From positions 1-24,607 of the forward strand of contig CAYNKL010000058.1 in the NCBI GenBank assembly GCA_964397775.1: a DNA stretch of 24,607 bases. Direction: 5' to 3'. The notes under the pieces are model-generated. The model saw only the letters and a program-made list of their open reading frames with translations, ran no database searches and was not told where the DNA came from. Shown in pieces: positions 1 to 8,187 of this stretch (within the stretch, counting starts at the first letter, position 1; each line of letters begins with the position of its first letter). The stretch comes from Allosediminivita sp964397775. Its GTDB lineage: Bacteria > Pseudomonadota > Alphaproteobacteria > Rhodobacterales > Rhodobacteraceae. A program made the position numbers and the translations under genes.

Positions 1-119
1 CACTCGTCCGGGTGGATCACCAGCATGTTCTCGCCTTCGTAGAAACAGTCCACGGGACAGACTTCAACGCAATCAGTGTATTTGCAGGCGATGCAATTGT
101 CGGTGACGACGTAGGTCAT
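1..119 (-). CDS. fdxA: Seven-iron ferredoxin FdxA, N-terminal part (cut by window edge)
   Basis: This is the first 39 codons of a bacterial-type ferredoxin that continues past the left edge. Such proteins carry one [3Fe-4S] and one [4Fe-4S] cluster and shuttle electrons in the cytoplasm. The translation begins MTYVVTDNCIACKYTDC. Cysteines at residues 9, 12, 17, 21 and 25, with CPVDC at 21-25, match the N-terminal cluster pattern of the Azotobacter FdI/FdxA type. The ATG at 119-117 has no clear Shine-Dalgarno sequence, but the family always starts this way. It lies 58 bp after the S4 protein gene on the same strand and is probably the last visible member of that operon. The C-terminal half, which carries further cluster contacts, is not in the window. 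Confidence 0.93.
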   Translation of the reverse strand, partial: MTYVVTDNCIACKYTDCVEVCPVDCFYEGENMLVIHPDE

Positions 120-177
120 GTGGTGTCGGTATCCGTATAGCCAGACGTTACGGGGACAGCTAATCCAGTGCCGAGGA

Positions 178-558
178 TCATTCAAGCGCCCGGGAGCGCG
201 ACTTTTCGAACTCGCGCCGCTGACGCTTGGTCGGACGCCCACCTGCATCTACTTTGGGCGCCGCGGGGTCTTTTTCCCGCTTTTCCGGTGGTGACAGGTC
301 CTCGTAGAGGGCCTGCGCCTCGGGGGCTGGCCCCCGCCTGTCGCCCAGCGCGACGATGCGGATCACGCGAACGTCATCGCCCTGCGGAAAGGTCAGCACA
401 TCCCCGGGCTCGACATTGCGGGCAGGCTTGGCGACGGGCGCGCCGTTCAGCCGGCACTTGCCGGCTGAAACGACCTTGGACGCCAGCGAGCGCGTCTTGA
501 AGAAACGCGCCTGCCAGAGCCACTTGTCGATGCGCAGCCTCGCCGCCTCTTCTGCCAA
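178..558 (-). CDS. S4-domain RNA-binding protein (Hsp15/HslR-like)
   Basis: A 126-residue protein with an S4 RNA-binding domain at about residues 8-70 (RLRIDKWLWQARFFKTRSLA, then GKCRLNG and NVEPGDVL). The tail is basic and includes a KRQRRE stretch. This resembles Hsp15 (HslR), which in E. coli binds stalled 50S subunits carrying nascent chains; that role is inferred from the family here. The start is TTG at 558-556, the base immediately after the TAA stop of the helicase gene. The sequence AAGGAC, about 10 bases upstream and inside the helicase end, can serve as ribosome-binding site. The abutting stop and start imply co-transcription and translational coupling with the helicase. No internal ATG fits the conserved N-terminus better. 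Confidence 0.88.
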   Translation of the reverse strand: MAEEAARLRIDKWLWQARFFKTRSLASKVVSAGKCRLNGAPVAKPARNVEPGDVLTFPQGDDVRVIRIVALGDRRGPAPEAQALYEDLSPPEKREKDPAAPKVDAGGRPTKRQRREFEKSRSRALE

Positions 559-3522
559 TTACTGCTTGTCCTTCAGCCCCATGAGTGCCGCCGCGAAGGG
601 GTTGTCCGGGTCGATGGGCTTGTCCTTGCGGCGCGGCGGACGGGCTTCGAAGCTCTTGGCCCCGCGGTCGCCACCGCCCTTGCCCTGCGGCTTGCCGCCC
701 TTGGGCTTGCCCTTGCCGCGTGGCTTGTCACCGCCGCGCGCCTCGCCGCCGCCCTTGGCATCGCGGCGGGTGTTGCGGTTGCCGCGCGGCTTGTTGCCCC
801 GGTTCCCGGCCCAGGTGAAGGTATAGAAGACCTCCATCTCGGGTCCGGCGAGCCCCTCGTCCGGCGCGGTGCCGGGCAGGATTTCCTCTTCGGGCGTGTC
901 GGGCACCGGGCTGTCGGGCGTCTCTTCCGCGGGTTCCTCCGCGATGGGCGCCTCGCCCTGGTCCGCGATCTCGGCCACGGGTTCCTCGACATCGGCCGGT
1001 TCGGGCGCGACCTCGGCTTCGGGCGCTTCGCCCGGCACGCTGTCCTGCGCCGCATCCATGACCGGCGTGTCCTCGACCGCCTCGGCCACGACCTCTTCCT
1101 GCGTGGTCGTCTGCTCGGAGCCAGCAACGGTCTCGTCGACCGGCTTCTCCTTGGTGCGCTCGCCCTGCTCGGCGCGGTAGCCCAGCCCCTGCATCAGGTC
1201 GGCGAACTGCTCGAGCGTGAGACCCGTGATCGACAGCATGTCGGCCTTGGCCTCGAAGCCGCCGCGCGTGTCCTCGGCGCGCAGAAGATCGGCCAGACGC
1301 TCCAGCATGTCGATGCGGATGCCGCGCGCGCCTGCCGGGCGATAGCCCGCCAGCATGTAATGCGCGTCGTCCACTTCGGGCAGGTTCGGCACGGTCACCA
1401 GACCCGGCGGCGGCGCCTCGGGGAAGACGTCCAGACCGTTGGCAAGGCTCCAGAGCACAAGTCTCAGACGCGTGGGTGCCGGCTTCAGCAGAAGCGGCAT
1501 GAAGATCGTGTACTGACCGAAGCGCACGCCGTGCTTGCGCAGCGAGCCGCGCGCCTCCTGATCGAGCGCCTTGACCTCATCGGCCACGTCGGCGCGCGGA
1601 AGCACGCCCATGGCCTCGACCATCCGGAAGGCAAAGCCGCGCGCCAACCCGGTCAGGGTCTCGTCGTCGCGCATCTTCACCAGCGGCTCGAAAAGCGCCG
1701 TGATCTTGCGGTCGATGAAATGCTGAAGGCGGCGTTCGACCTTCTGCGCCACGTCGGCACCGGCCTCGTCATCGACGAAGGCCGCCGCGCGCGGCTTGAG
1801 GGGATCGTCGCCCTTGACGAGCTTGCCCACCGCCTGATCGCCCCACATGAGGCCACCCTGCTCGGTGAAGTCGATCTCTGTATCGGGGGCATTGTAGAAG
1901 CGATCCGCCCGCAAATGGAAATGCGGCGCCAGCGCCTGCACCGAGGCCTGGCGTACGGTCTTCGCCTCCTGCCCGGTGGCGTCCTTGTCCTGACGGAACC
2001 GGAACCCCTCGAGCCGTCCGACGAATTCGCCCTCGACGGTCACTTCACCCTTGTCGTTCACCTCGGCCAAGAGGGCCTCCTTCTGCTTCAACCGGCGCAA
2101 GAGCACGGAAGTGCGCCGGTCAACAAATCTCTGCGTCAGACGCTCGTGCAGCGCGTCCGAGAGGCGGTCTTCTACAGCGCGCGTCTCCCCGCGCCAATGG
2201 GCATCGTCCCGAACCCAGCCACGCCTCTGCGCGACATAAGTCCAAGTGCGGATATAGGCGAGTCGTTTCGACAATGTGTCAATGTCGCCATCCGTCCTGT
2301 CGATCCTGCGCACCTGTCGCGCAAGGAAATCTTCCGGGACCGCCCCGGTCTCGTGAAGATGCTTGAAGATAACCTGCAACAGGCCAGCATGTTCCGCGTG
2401 ACTGATGCCGCGGAAATCCGGGATCCGGCAGACATCCCACAAGAGCTGCACCGACTGCGGATTCCGCGCCCGCGCCGCGACCTCCGGCTCGCCCGCCAGC
2501 GACCGCAGCGCCATCAGGTCATCGGCCTCGCGCGATTTCACCAGCCCCTCGATCTCGGGCGGCATCTCGAGGCTCTGCTCCAGCGCGTCGATGCTGCCGA
2601 AGCTCAGCTTGTGGTTCCGCCAGTTCAGCTTCTTGAGCGGCGTGAAGCTGTGGTTCTCGATGGCCTCGACCCATTCGTCGGGGATCGGCCCGGTGTCGCC
2701 CGTAACTCCGAAGGTCCCGTCGCTCATGCCGCGCCCCGCGCGGCCCGCGATCTGCGCCAGCTCGTTGGGTTGCAGCGGACGCATCCGCCGCCCGTCGAAC
2801 TTCACCAGCGAGGAAAACGCCACGTGGTCGATGTCGAGGTTCAGCCCCATGCCGATGGCATCCGTCGCCACCAGGTAATCCACGTCGCCGCGCTGGTACA
2901 TCTCGACCTGCGCGTTGCGCGTGCGCGGGCTGAGCGCCCCCATGACCACGGCCGCCCCGCCCTTCTGACGGCGCAGAAGCTCTGCCATGGCATAGACGTT
3001 CTCGACTGAGAACCCGACGATGGCCGTGCGCGGCTTGATGCGGCTGACCTTCTTCGACCCGGTGTAGGTGAGCTGGCTCATCCGCTCGCGGCGCACGAAT
3101 TCGCACCCTTTGACCAGTTGCGCGATCGGACCGCGCATGGTGTCGGAGCCCAGGAACAGCGTCTCCTTCGTGCCCCGCATCCGCAGAAGCCGGTCGGTGA
3201 AGACATGCCCCCGCTCGGGATCGGCGCAAAGCTGGATCTCGTCGATGGCCACGAAATCGCAGCCCATGCCCTCTGGCATGGCCTCGACCGTGCAGACCCA
3301 GTACTGCGCACGCGGCGGCACGATGCGTTCCTCGCCGGTGATCATCGCCACCACCGAAGGCCCACGGATCGCCACCAGCCGGTCATAGACCTCGCGGGCG
3401 AGCAGCCGCAGGGGCAGCCCGATCATCCCGGTCCTGTGACCGAGCATCCGTTCGAGAGCGTAGTGGGTTTTGCCAGTGTTGGTCGGGCCGAGAATGGCCG
3501 CGACCCTCGCGCGTTCGCCCAT
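559..3522 (-). CDS. SUV3-like superfamily 2 RNA helicase
   Basis: A 987-residue SF2 helicase related to mitochondrial SUV3, which unwinds RNA for the degradosome. Visible motifs are Walker A GPTNTGKT (12-19), motif II DEIQ (94-97), TDAIGMGLNL (220-229) and motif VI QIAGRAGRG (257-265). A long alpha-helical middle follows. From about residue 785 the tail becomes strongly acidic and rich in Glu/Pro/Ala; from about 900 to 970 it becomes Gly/Lys/Arg-rich, like an RNA-binding tail. The ATG at 3522-3520 has AAAGGCGG just upstream. The TPR gene lies 25 bp upstream and the S4 gene abuts downstream, so the operon joins helicase and RNA-binding functions. Cytoplasmic RNA processing or decay is the likely role. 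The family is known in alphaproteobacteria but its bacterial substrates are poorly defined. Confidence 0.92.
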   Translation of the reverse strand: MGERARVAAILGPTNTGKTHYALERMLGHRTGMIGLPLRLLAREVYDRLVAIRGPSVVAMITGEERIVPPRAQYWVCTVEAMPEGMGCDFVAIDEIQLCADPERGHVFTDRLLRMRGTKETLFLGSDTMRGPIAQLVKGCEFVRRERMSQLTYTGSKKVSRIKPRTAIVGFSVENVYAMAELLRRQKGGAAVVMGALSPRTRNAQVEMYQRGDVDYLVATDAIGMGLNLDIDHVAFSSLVKFDGRRMRPLQPNELAQIAGRAGRGMSDGTFGVTGDTGPIPDEWVEAIENHSFTPLKKLNWRNHKLSFGSIDALEQSLEMPPEIEGLVKSREADDLMALRSLAGEPEVAARARNPQSVQLLWDVCRIPDFRGISHAEHAGLLQVIFKHLHETGAVPEDFLARQVRRIDRTDGDIDTLSKRLAYIRTWTYVAQRRGWVRDDAHWRGETRAVEDRLSDALHERLTQRFVDRRTSVLLRRLKQKEALLAEVNDKGEVTVEGEFVGRLEGFRFRQDKDATGQEAKTVRQASVQALAPHFHLRADRFYNAPDTEIDFTEQGGLMWGDQAVGKLVKGDDPLKPRAAAFVDDEAGADVAQKVERRLQHFIDRKITALFEPLVKMRDDETLTGLARGFAFRMVEAMGVLPRADVADEVKALDQEARGSLRKHGVRFGQYTIFMPLLLKPAPTRLRLVLWSLANGLDVFPEAPPPGLVTVPNLPEVDDAHYMLAGYRPAGARGIRIDMLERLADLLRAEDTRGGFEAKADMLSITGLTLEQFADLMQGLGYRAEQGERTKEKPVDETVAGSEQTTTQEEVVAEAVEDTPVMDAAQDSVPGEAPEAEVAPEPADVEEPVAEIADQGEAPIAEEPAEETPDSPVPDTPEEEILPGTAPDEGLAGPEMEVFYTFTWAGNRGNKPRGNRNTRRDAKGGGEARGGDKPRGKGKPKGGKPQGKGGGDRGAKSFEARPPRRKDKPIDPDNPFAAALMGLKDKQ

Positions 3523-3547
3523 GGGGCCGCCTTTGGAATTCGGAATT

Positions 3548-4117
3548 TCAGAGGGCGGTGCCCTTAACCTCTTGCTCGAGCCGCTCGAGGGCCTGTTCGA
3601 CCTCCGGGTCGTGCGGTCTCAACTCAAGTACTCTCTCGTAGGCGGCATACGCAAGCGCGGGATTGCCCGTCGCCTGGTGGATCGCACCGACCCCTTTCAG
3701 GGCGCCGAAGTGATGGGGGTTGAGCGCGAGTGTATGCTCGAGCGCATCCATCGCAAGACCCAGCCGCTCCGCCTGGAAGTAGGCCAGCGCAAGCGCGTGC
3801 CAGCCCTCGGCGAACTCCGGCGCATGGTCGGTGAGGGCCTGCAGGTGCTCCATCGCACCCGAAATGTCGCCCACCTCCAGCGCATCCCGTCCCCGCTTCA
3901 GAAGCAGGTCCCGCGCGGGCGACCCGGACTTCGACCAGGCGTTGATGATCTGCCGCTCCAGACGCTGTGCCGCGACCTCCGAGTCGGCGGTGCGAAGCTC
4001 CTCCAGAAGGCCTTCCGCTCCGTCGACCGCCTGCGCGGCGACGGGTATGGAAAACATGACCATCGCGAGAAATGCCGCCACGCTACATTTGATATTCGAT
4101 ATCACGGTCGCCATCAT
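3548..4117 (-). CDS. Exported TPR-repeat protein
   Basis: A 189-residue protein with an N-terminal signal sequence (hydrophobic stretch about 12-28, ending VAAQA) and about three tetratricopeptide repeats, at roughly 70-101, 104-135 and 138-169. Typical TPR features include ALAYFQAERLGLAMDALEHT and the AYAAYERVLELRP helix pair. It is probably periplasmic or membrane-anchored and mediates protein contacts; no partner can be named. Two in-frame ATGs sit at the start (4117 and 4114) and neither has a strong Shine-Dalgarno sequence, so the exact start is uncertain by one codon. It lies 25 bp before the helicase gene on the same strand and diverges from the SCP2 gene. Membership of the helicase operon is an inference from spacing. 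Confidence 0.85.
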   Translation of the reverse strand: MMATVISNIKCSVAAFLAMVMFSIPVAAQAVDGAEGLLEELRTADSEVAAQRLERQIINAWSKSGSPARDLLLKRGRDALEVGDISGAMEHLQALTDHAPEFAEGWHALALAYFQAERLGLAMDALEHTLALNPHHFGALKGVGAIHQATGNPALAYAAYERVLELRPHDPEVEQALERLEQEVKGTAL

Positions 4118-4178
4118 CTTGTCAGTCTAGCGCCAGTGCCGGCAAATGCCAGCGCACGATATCGAGAGGAAAACAGCA

Positions 4179-4466
4179 ATGAGCGACGCGATCAACGCCG
4201 CGGTGGCAGCCCTGAACGAAAAGATGGGCGGCCAGGGCTTTGACGGGACCGCCAAGTTCGTGATGGACGAGGGCAGCATCATCGTCGACGAGGCCGGGGC
4301 CCATGCCGGCGACGAAGACGCCGACGTTACCCTCACCGCCGAAACCGAAACCTTCCAGCAGATCATTGCAGGCGATCTGAACCCCACTTCGGCGTTCATG
4401 TCCGGCAAGCTCAAGATCGACGGCGACATGGGCAAGGCCATGCAGCTGGCCCAGGTCCTGTCCTGA
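4179..4466 (+). CDS. SCP2 sterol-binding domain protein
   Basis: A 95-residue stand-alone SCP2-type lipid-binding domain, the fold of sterol carrier protein 2. Characteristic parts are GTAKFVMDEGSIIVD, the DADVTLTAETETFQQIIAG stretch, and SGKLKIDGDMGKAMQL near the C-terminus. In bacteria these small proteins are thought to carry lipidic or hydrophobic ligands in the cytoplasm; the ligand is unknown. I chose the ATG at 4179 because GAGAGGA (4164-4170) lies 8 bases upstream. A start at 4146 would add an unsupported 11-residue extension. The stop overlaps the next start by one base (TGATG), so it is translationally coupled to the hydrolase gene. That pairing suggests lipid or ester handling. Confidence 0.9.
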   Translation: MSDAINAAVAALNEKMGGQGFDGTAKFVMDEGSIIVDEAGAHAGDEDADVTLTAETETFQQIIAGDLNPTSAFMSGKLKIDGDMGKAMQLAQVLS

Positions 4467-5434
4467 TGGAGACTGCGCAGGCGCCCTTCCTGACCGAACT
4501 CGCCGACAGCGTGCCCGGGGCCCGGGCCTTCTGGGTGCAGGCCAGCGACGGTCTTCGCCTGCGCATCGCCCACTACCCCGGCCCCGAGACCGCCCGCGGG
4601 ACGGTCCTGATCTTCCCGGGCCGCACCGAATACGTCGAGAAATACGGTCGCGTCGCCGCCGGGCTTGCCGACCGGGGCTTTCACTCCATCGCCATCGACT
4701 GGCGCGGTCAGGGCATGGCCGACCGGATGCTCGAAAACGCGCTGACCGGTCACGTGGACCGCTTCGCGGATTACCAGCGCGACGTCGAAGCGGCGCTCGC
4801 CCTTGTCGATCAGCTCGACCTGCCCGGACCCCGCTTTCTGTTCGGGCATTCCATGGGCGGCTGCATCGGCCTCCGGTCGCTGATGAACGGGCTTGACGTG
4901 GGCGCGGCAGCCTTCACCGGGCCGATGTGGGGCATCCGCATCGGCGCAGCCGTGCGGCCTGCGGCCTGGGCCCTCGGCTGGGGCAGCCGCCGCATCGGGC
5001 TTGGCCATCTCTTTGCGCCCGGCACCGGATCTGACAGTTACGTCGCCCGCTCGCCCTTCGAGGACAACCTGCTCACCCGCGACCGCGAAATGTGGGACTA
5101 CATGCAGCGGCAGGTCGACGCCGACCCGCGCTTCCACCTGGGCGGCCCCTCGCTCACATGGGTGCTCGAGGCGCTCGGCGAATGCCGCGACCTCTCGCGC
5201 CGCCCCTCGCCCGACCTGCCCTGCCTGACCTGGATCGGCGCCAACGAACGCATCGTCGACACGCACCGCGTGCACGACCGCATGGCCGCCTGGCCCAAGG
5301 GCAAGCTCGAGGTGGTCGAGAACGGCGAGCACGAACTGCTCATGGAAGGGCCCGTGATCCGCAACCGGATCCTCGACGCGGCCTGCGCCCTCTTCTCGCA
5401 GGAGGACGGCGCGCGCACCGCGCTCAGCGCCTGA
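4466..5434 (+). CDS. Alpha/beta hydrolase, lysophospholipase-like
   Basis: A 322-residue alpha/beta-hydrolase of the PldB/serine aminopeptidase S33 type. The nucleophile elbow GHSMGG is at 127-132 with Ser129. An FPGRTEYVEKY segment at 50-60 forms the oxyanion region and RGQGMADR follows at 80-87. The likely catalytic His is in ENGEHELLMEG near the C-terminus, preceded by an Asp in the NERIVDTHRV segment. Such enzymes hydrolyse lysophospholipids or monoacylglycerols; the substrate here is not proven. There is no signal peptide, so it is cytoplasmic. The start overlaps the SCP2 stop by one base, and that stop context fixes the start. The lipid-binding neighbour fits an acyl-ester substrate. 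Confidence 0.9.
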   Translation: METAQAPFLTELADSVPGARAFWVQASDGLRLRIAHYPGPETARGTVLIFPGRTEYVEKYGRVAAGLADRGFHSIAIDWRGQGMADRMLENALTGHVDRFADYQRDVEAALALVDQLDLPGPRFLFGHSMGGCIGLRSLMNGLDVGAAAFTGPMWGIRIGAAVRPAAWALGWGSRRIGLGHLFAPGTGSDSYVARSPFEDNLLTRDREMWDYMQRQVDADPRFHLGGPSLTWVLEALGECRDLSRRPSPDLPCLTWIGANERIVDTHRVHDRMAAWPKGKLEVVENGEHELLMEGPVIRNRILDAACALFSQEDGARTALSA

Positions 5435-5472
5435 CGCTGGCCCGGGGGACGCAGCGCCCTATACTGGCCAGA

Positions 5473-6495
5473 ATGGCCGATCCCGTCCTCACCTTCACCG
5501 AACGTGGCATCTACTGCCCGGCAGGCGATTTCTTCATCGACCCCTGGCGCCCGGTCGACCGGGCGCTGATCACCCATGGTCACGCTGACCACGCGCGGCC
5601 GGGACACCGCCGCTACCTCGCGACCGAGGGCGCCGCGCCAGTGATCCGGCACCGGCTGGGCGAAATCACGCTCGACACCGTGCGCTACGGCGAGGTGCGG
5701 CGCATCGGCAGCGCGGATGTCTCGTTCCACCCCGCCGGTCACATCCCGGGCTCTGCCCAGATCCGGGTGGAGGTCGGCGGCGAGGTCTGGGTCGTCTCCG
5801 GCGACTACAAGCGCGTGGATGACGGCCTGTCGGAACCCTTCGAGCCGCTCAACTGCCACGCCTTCATCACCGAATGCACCTTCGGCCTGCCCGTCTTCCG
5901 CTGGCCGGACGAGGCCGAAGTCCGCGCCGAACTCAACGCCTGGTGGGCCGCCAATGCCGCGGCCGGGCGCGCCTCGATCCTGGGCGCCTACAGCCTCGGC
6001 AAGGCCCAGCGCCTTTTGCGGATGCTCGACCCCGAGATCGGCCCCATCCTCACCCACGGCGCGGTCGAGGCCACGAACGAGGTGCTGCGCGCGCAGGGCT
6101 ACGATCTGCCCGACACGCTGCACGTCACCCCCGACCTCAAGGGCAAGGATCACCCCGGCGCCCTCGTCATCGCGCCGCCCTCGGCGCTGGCCCAGCCCTG
6201 GGGCCGCCGCTTCGGCGCCGCCTCCACCGCCTTTGCCAGCGGCTGGATGCGCCTGCGCGGCGTCCGCCGTCGCCGCGCCGCGGACCGCGGCTTTGTCGTC
6301 TCCGACCACGTCGACTGGCCCGACCTGATGCGCACCATCCGCGAGACGGAGGCGGAAAAGATATTTGTCACGCATGGTTACACGGACATTTTCGCGCGGC
6401 ACCTGACCTCCGAAGGTTGGGATGCGCAGGTCGTCCCGACCGAGTTCGGCAGCGACGAGGACGACAGCGAAGCCCTGACGGAGGCCACCTCGTGA
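5473..6495 (+). CDS. Ligase-associated DNA 3'-exonuclease, metallo-beta-lactamase fold
   Basis: A 340-residue metallo-beta-lactamase/beta-CASP-related protein of the family annotated as ligase-associated DNA exonuclease. The metal-binding motif THGHADH is at 34-40 (His35, His37, Asp39, His40). Further conserved parts are HPAGHIPGSAQIRVE, VSGDYKRVDDG with a metal Asp, ITECTFGLP, and FVTHGYTD near the C-terminus. These enzymes resect 3' ends beside an ATP-dependent ligase in DNA repair. The ATG at 5473 lies 38 bp after the hydrolase stop and begins the conserved sequence. Its stop overlaps the ligase start as GTGA, so the two are coupled. The identification rests on the motifs plus this neighbour. 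A longer frame opening upstream only overlaps the hydrolase gene and is unsupported. Confidence 0.92.
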   Translation: MADPVLTFTERGIYCPAGDFFIDPWRPVDRALITHGHADHARPGHRRYLATEGAAPVIRHRLGEITLDTVRYGEVRRIGSADVSFHPAGHIPGSAQIRVEVGGEVWVVSGDYKRVDDGLSEPFEPLNCHAFITECTFGLPVFRWPDEAEVRAELNAWWAANAAAGRASILGAYSLGKAQRLLRMLDPEIGPILTHGAVEATNEVLRAQGYDLPDTLHVTPDLKGKDHPGALVIAPPSALAQPWGRRFGAASTAFASGWMRLRGVRRRRAADRGFVVSDHVDWPDLMRTIRETEAEKIFVTHGYTDIFARHLTSEGWDAQVVPTEFGSDEDDSEALTEATS

Positions 6496-8090
6496 AAGCT
6501 TTCGCCGACCTCTTCACCGCCGTCGACCAGACCACGAAAACCAGCGCGAAAACAAAGGCATTGGCCGAATACTTCAAGCATGCCGACGATGCCGACAAGC
6601 TCTGGACCATCGCGCTTTTCTCGGGCCGCCGTCCCAAGCGCGCCGTGAACACCACGCAGCTGCGCGAATGGGCCGCTGAACGCGCCGGCCTGCCGCTCTG
6701 GCTGGTCGAGGAAAGCTATCCCATCGTCGGCGACCTCGCCGAGACCATCGCCCTCATCCTGCCCCCGGCCGAGCAGCACAGCGATGAACCGCTTTCCGTC
6801 TGGATCAATGCGTTGCGCGCCCTTCATGACGTGGATATCGACACCCGCAAGCAGCGCATCCTCGCCGCCTGGAACCGGCAGGACGACACCGAACGCTTCC
6901 TCTTCAACAAGCTCATCACTGGCGGTTTCCGCATCGGCGTCAGCCGCAAGCTCATGACCCGCGCCCTCGCCCAGGCCACCGGCCAGGACGAGGCGGTGCT
7001 CGCCCACAAGCTCATGGGCGGCTGGAAGCCCGAAACCACCAGCTACCACGCTCTGATCGAGGCCGAGGATGCCGCCGCCGACCAGAGCCGCCCCTATCCC
7101 TTCTACCTCGCCTACCAGCTCGACGATCCGCCCGAGTCCCTCGGGAACCCCAAGGACTGGCTTGCCGAATGGAAGTGGGATGGCATCCGCGGGCAGCTCC
7201 TGATCCGCGGCAGCGACCACCACGTCTGGTCCCGCGGCGAAGAGCTCATGACCGACCGCTTCCCCGAACTCGCCCGCGCCCGCGACTTCCTGCCCGACGG
7301 CACCGTAATCGATGCCGAGATCGTCGCTTGGGACGCCGAGGCCGAACAGCCCATGCCCTTCAACACGCTCCAGCAACGCATCGGGCGCAAGACCGTCCCG
7401 AAGAAGCTCCTGAAGGAGGCGCCCGTCATCCTGCTGGCCTACGACCTGCTGGAACACGCAGGCCGCGACATGCGTGACACGCCACTTCAAGAGCGCCGCG
7501 CAACCCTCGAAACTCTCGTCGAAAACCTTCCCAAGGAAGCCCCCATCCGCCCCTCGCCGCGCATCGCCTTCGACAGCTGGGACAGCCTCGCCGAGCAACG
7601 CGCCACCGCCCGGGATTTCCGCGCCGAGGGCGTCATGCTGAAGCGTCTCGACAGCCCCTATCTCTCGGGCCGAAAGAAGGGCGACTGGTGGAAGTGGAAG
7701 CTCGACCCGCTCACCATCGACGCGGTGATGATCTACGCCCAGCAGGGCCACGGCCGCCGCGCCAACCTCTTCACCGACTTCACCTTCGCCGTCTGGCAGG
7801 GCAACGACCTCGTCCCCTTCACCAAGGCCTACTCCGGCCTCACCGACGAGGAATTCAACCGCATCACCCACTGGGTCCGCCGCAACACACAACAGCGCTT
7901 CGGCCCCGTCCGTCAGGTCACCCCCGAGCATGTCTTCGAAATCGCGTTTGAGGGCATCCACGCCTCGCCCCGCCACAAGTCCGGCGTCGCCCTGCGCTTT
8001 CCCCGCATGTCGCGTTGGCGCCACGACAAGCAGGTGCAGGAGGCCAACACGCTCGACGACCTCAAGCAGCTGCTAAAGGCCTACGGCTGA
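6492..8090 (+). CDS. ATP-dependent DNA ligase
   Basis: A 532-residue ATP-dependent DNA ligase that seals nicks through a lysine-AMP intermediate. Motif I is KWDGIR at 228-233 with nucleophile Lys228. Motif III lies in IDAEIVAWD (about 273-281), motif IV is EGVMLK (379-384) and motif V is in WWKWKLD (399-405). An N-terminal DNA-binding domain (about 1-200) precedes the adenylation domain, and the C-terminal OB domain ends with RFPRMSRWRHDK, a motif VI-like segment. The GTG start at 6492 overlaps the exonuclease stop by 4 bases; no ATG is nearby in the conserved region. Together with the exonuclease it probably forms an accessory repair pair alongside a replicative NAD-dependent ligase encoded elsewhere. 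Confidence 0.95.
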   Translation: MKAFADLFTAVDQTTKTSAKTKALAEYFKHADDADKLWTIALFSGRRPKRAVNTTQLREWAAERAGLPLWLVEESYPIVGDLAETIALILPPAEQHSDEPLSVWINALRALHDVDIDTRKQRILAAWNRQDDTERFLFNKLITGGFRIGVSRKLMTRALAQATGQDEAVLAHKLMGGWKPETTSYHALIEAEDAAADQSRPYPFYLAYQLDDPPESLGNPKDWLAEWKWDGIRGQLLIRGSDHHVWSRGEELMTDRFPELARARDFLPDGTVIDAEIVAWDAEAEQPMPFNTLQQRIGRKTVPKKLLKEAPVILLAYDLLEHAGRDMRDTPLQERRATLETLVENLPKEAPIRPSPRIAFDSWDSLAEQRATARDFRAEGVMLKRLDSPYLSGRKKGDWWKWKLDPLTIDAVMIYAQQGHGRRANLFTDFTFAVWQGNDLVPFTKAYSGLTDEEFNRITHWVRRNTQQRFGPVRQVTPEHVFEIAFEGIHASPRHKSGVALRFPRMSRWRHDKQVQEANTLDDLKQLLKAYG

Positions 8091-8105
8091 CCGGGACGCC
8101 CGGTC
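8089..8105 (+). terminator. Short hairpin at the end of the exonuclease-ligase operon
   Basis: A perfect 7-bp inverted repeat, GACCGGG-ACG-CCCGGTC, overlaps the ligase stop codon. It is followed by a pyrimidine-rich CCCCTTGCATTTCC, not a clean T-run, so it could end transcription only weakly. The gap to the next gene is 97 bp, which fits an operon boundary. Confidence 0.4.
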
Positions 8106-8187
8106 CCCCTTGCATTTCCTGCCCAAGACAGGTGTGAATCGCCCACCCCCGCGCCTATGTCGGCGGGACACGACAACGAGGATCCCG

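Noticed and set aside
1360..3009. A 549-codon open frame on the plus strand, opposite the helicase gene
   Set aside because: It lies wholly within the helicase gene, has no recognisable domain and has the composition of a high-GC antisense frame.
5460..5465. TATACT just before the exonuclease start as a promoter -10 box
   Set aside because: No -35 box lies at a suitable distance, and it is only 7 bases from the start codon.
6378..8024. A 548-codon minus-strand frame opposite the DNA ligase
   Set aside because: Repetitive Gly/Val/Asp composition and no domain, while the ligase has all catalytic motifs.
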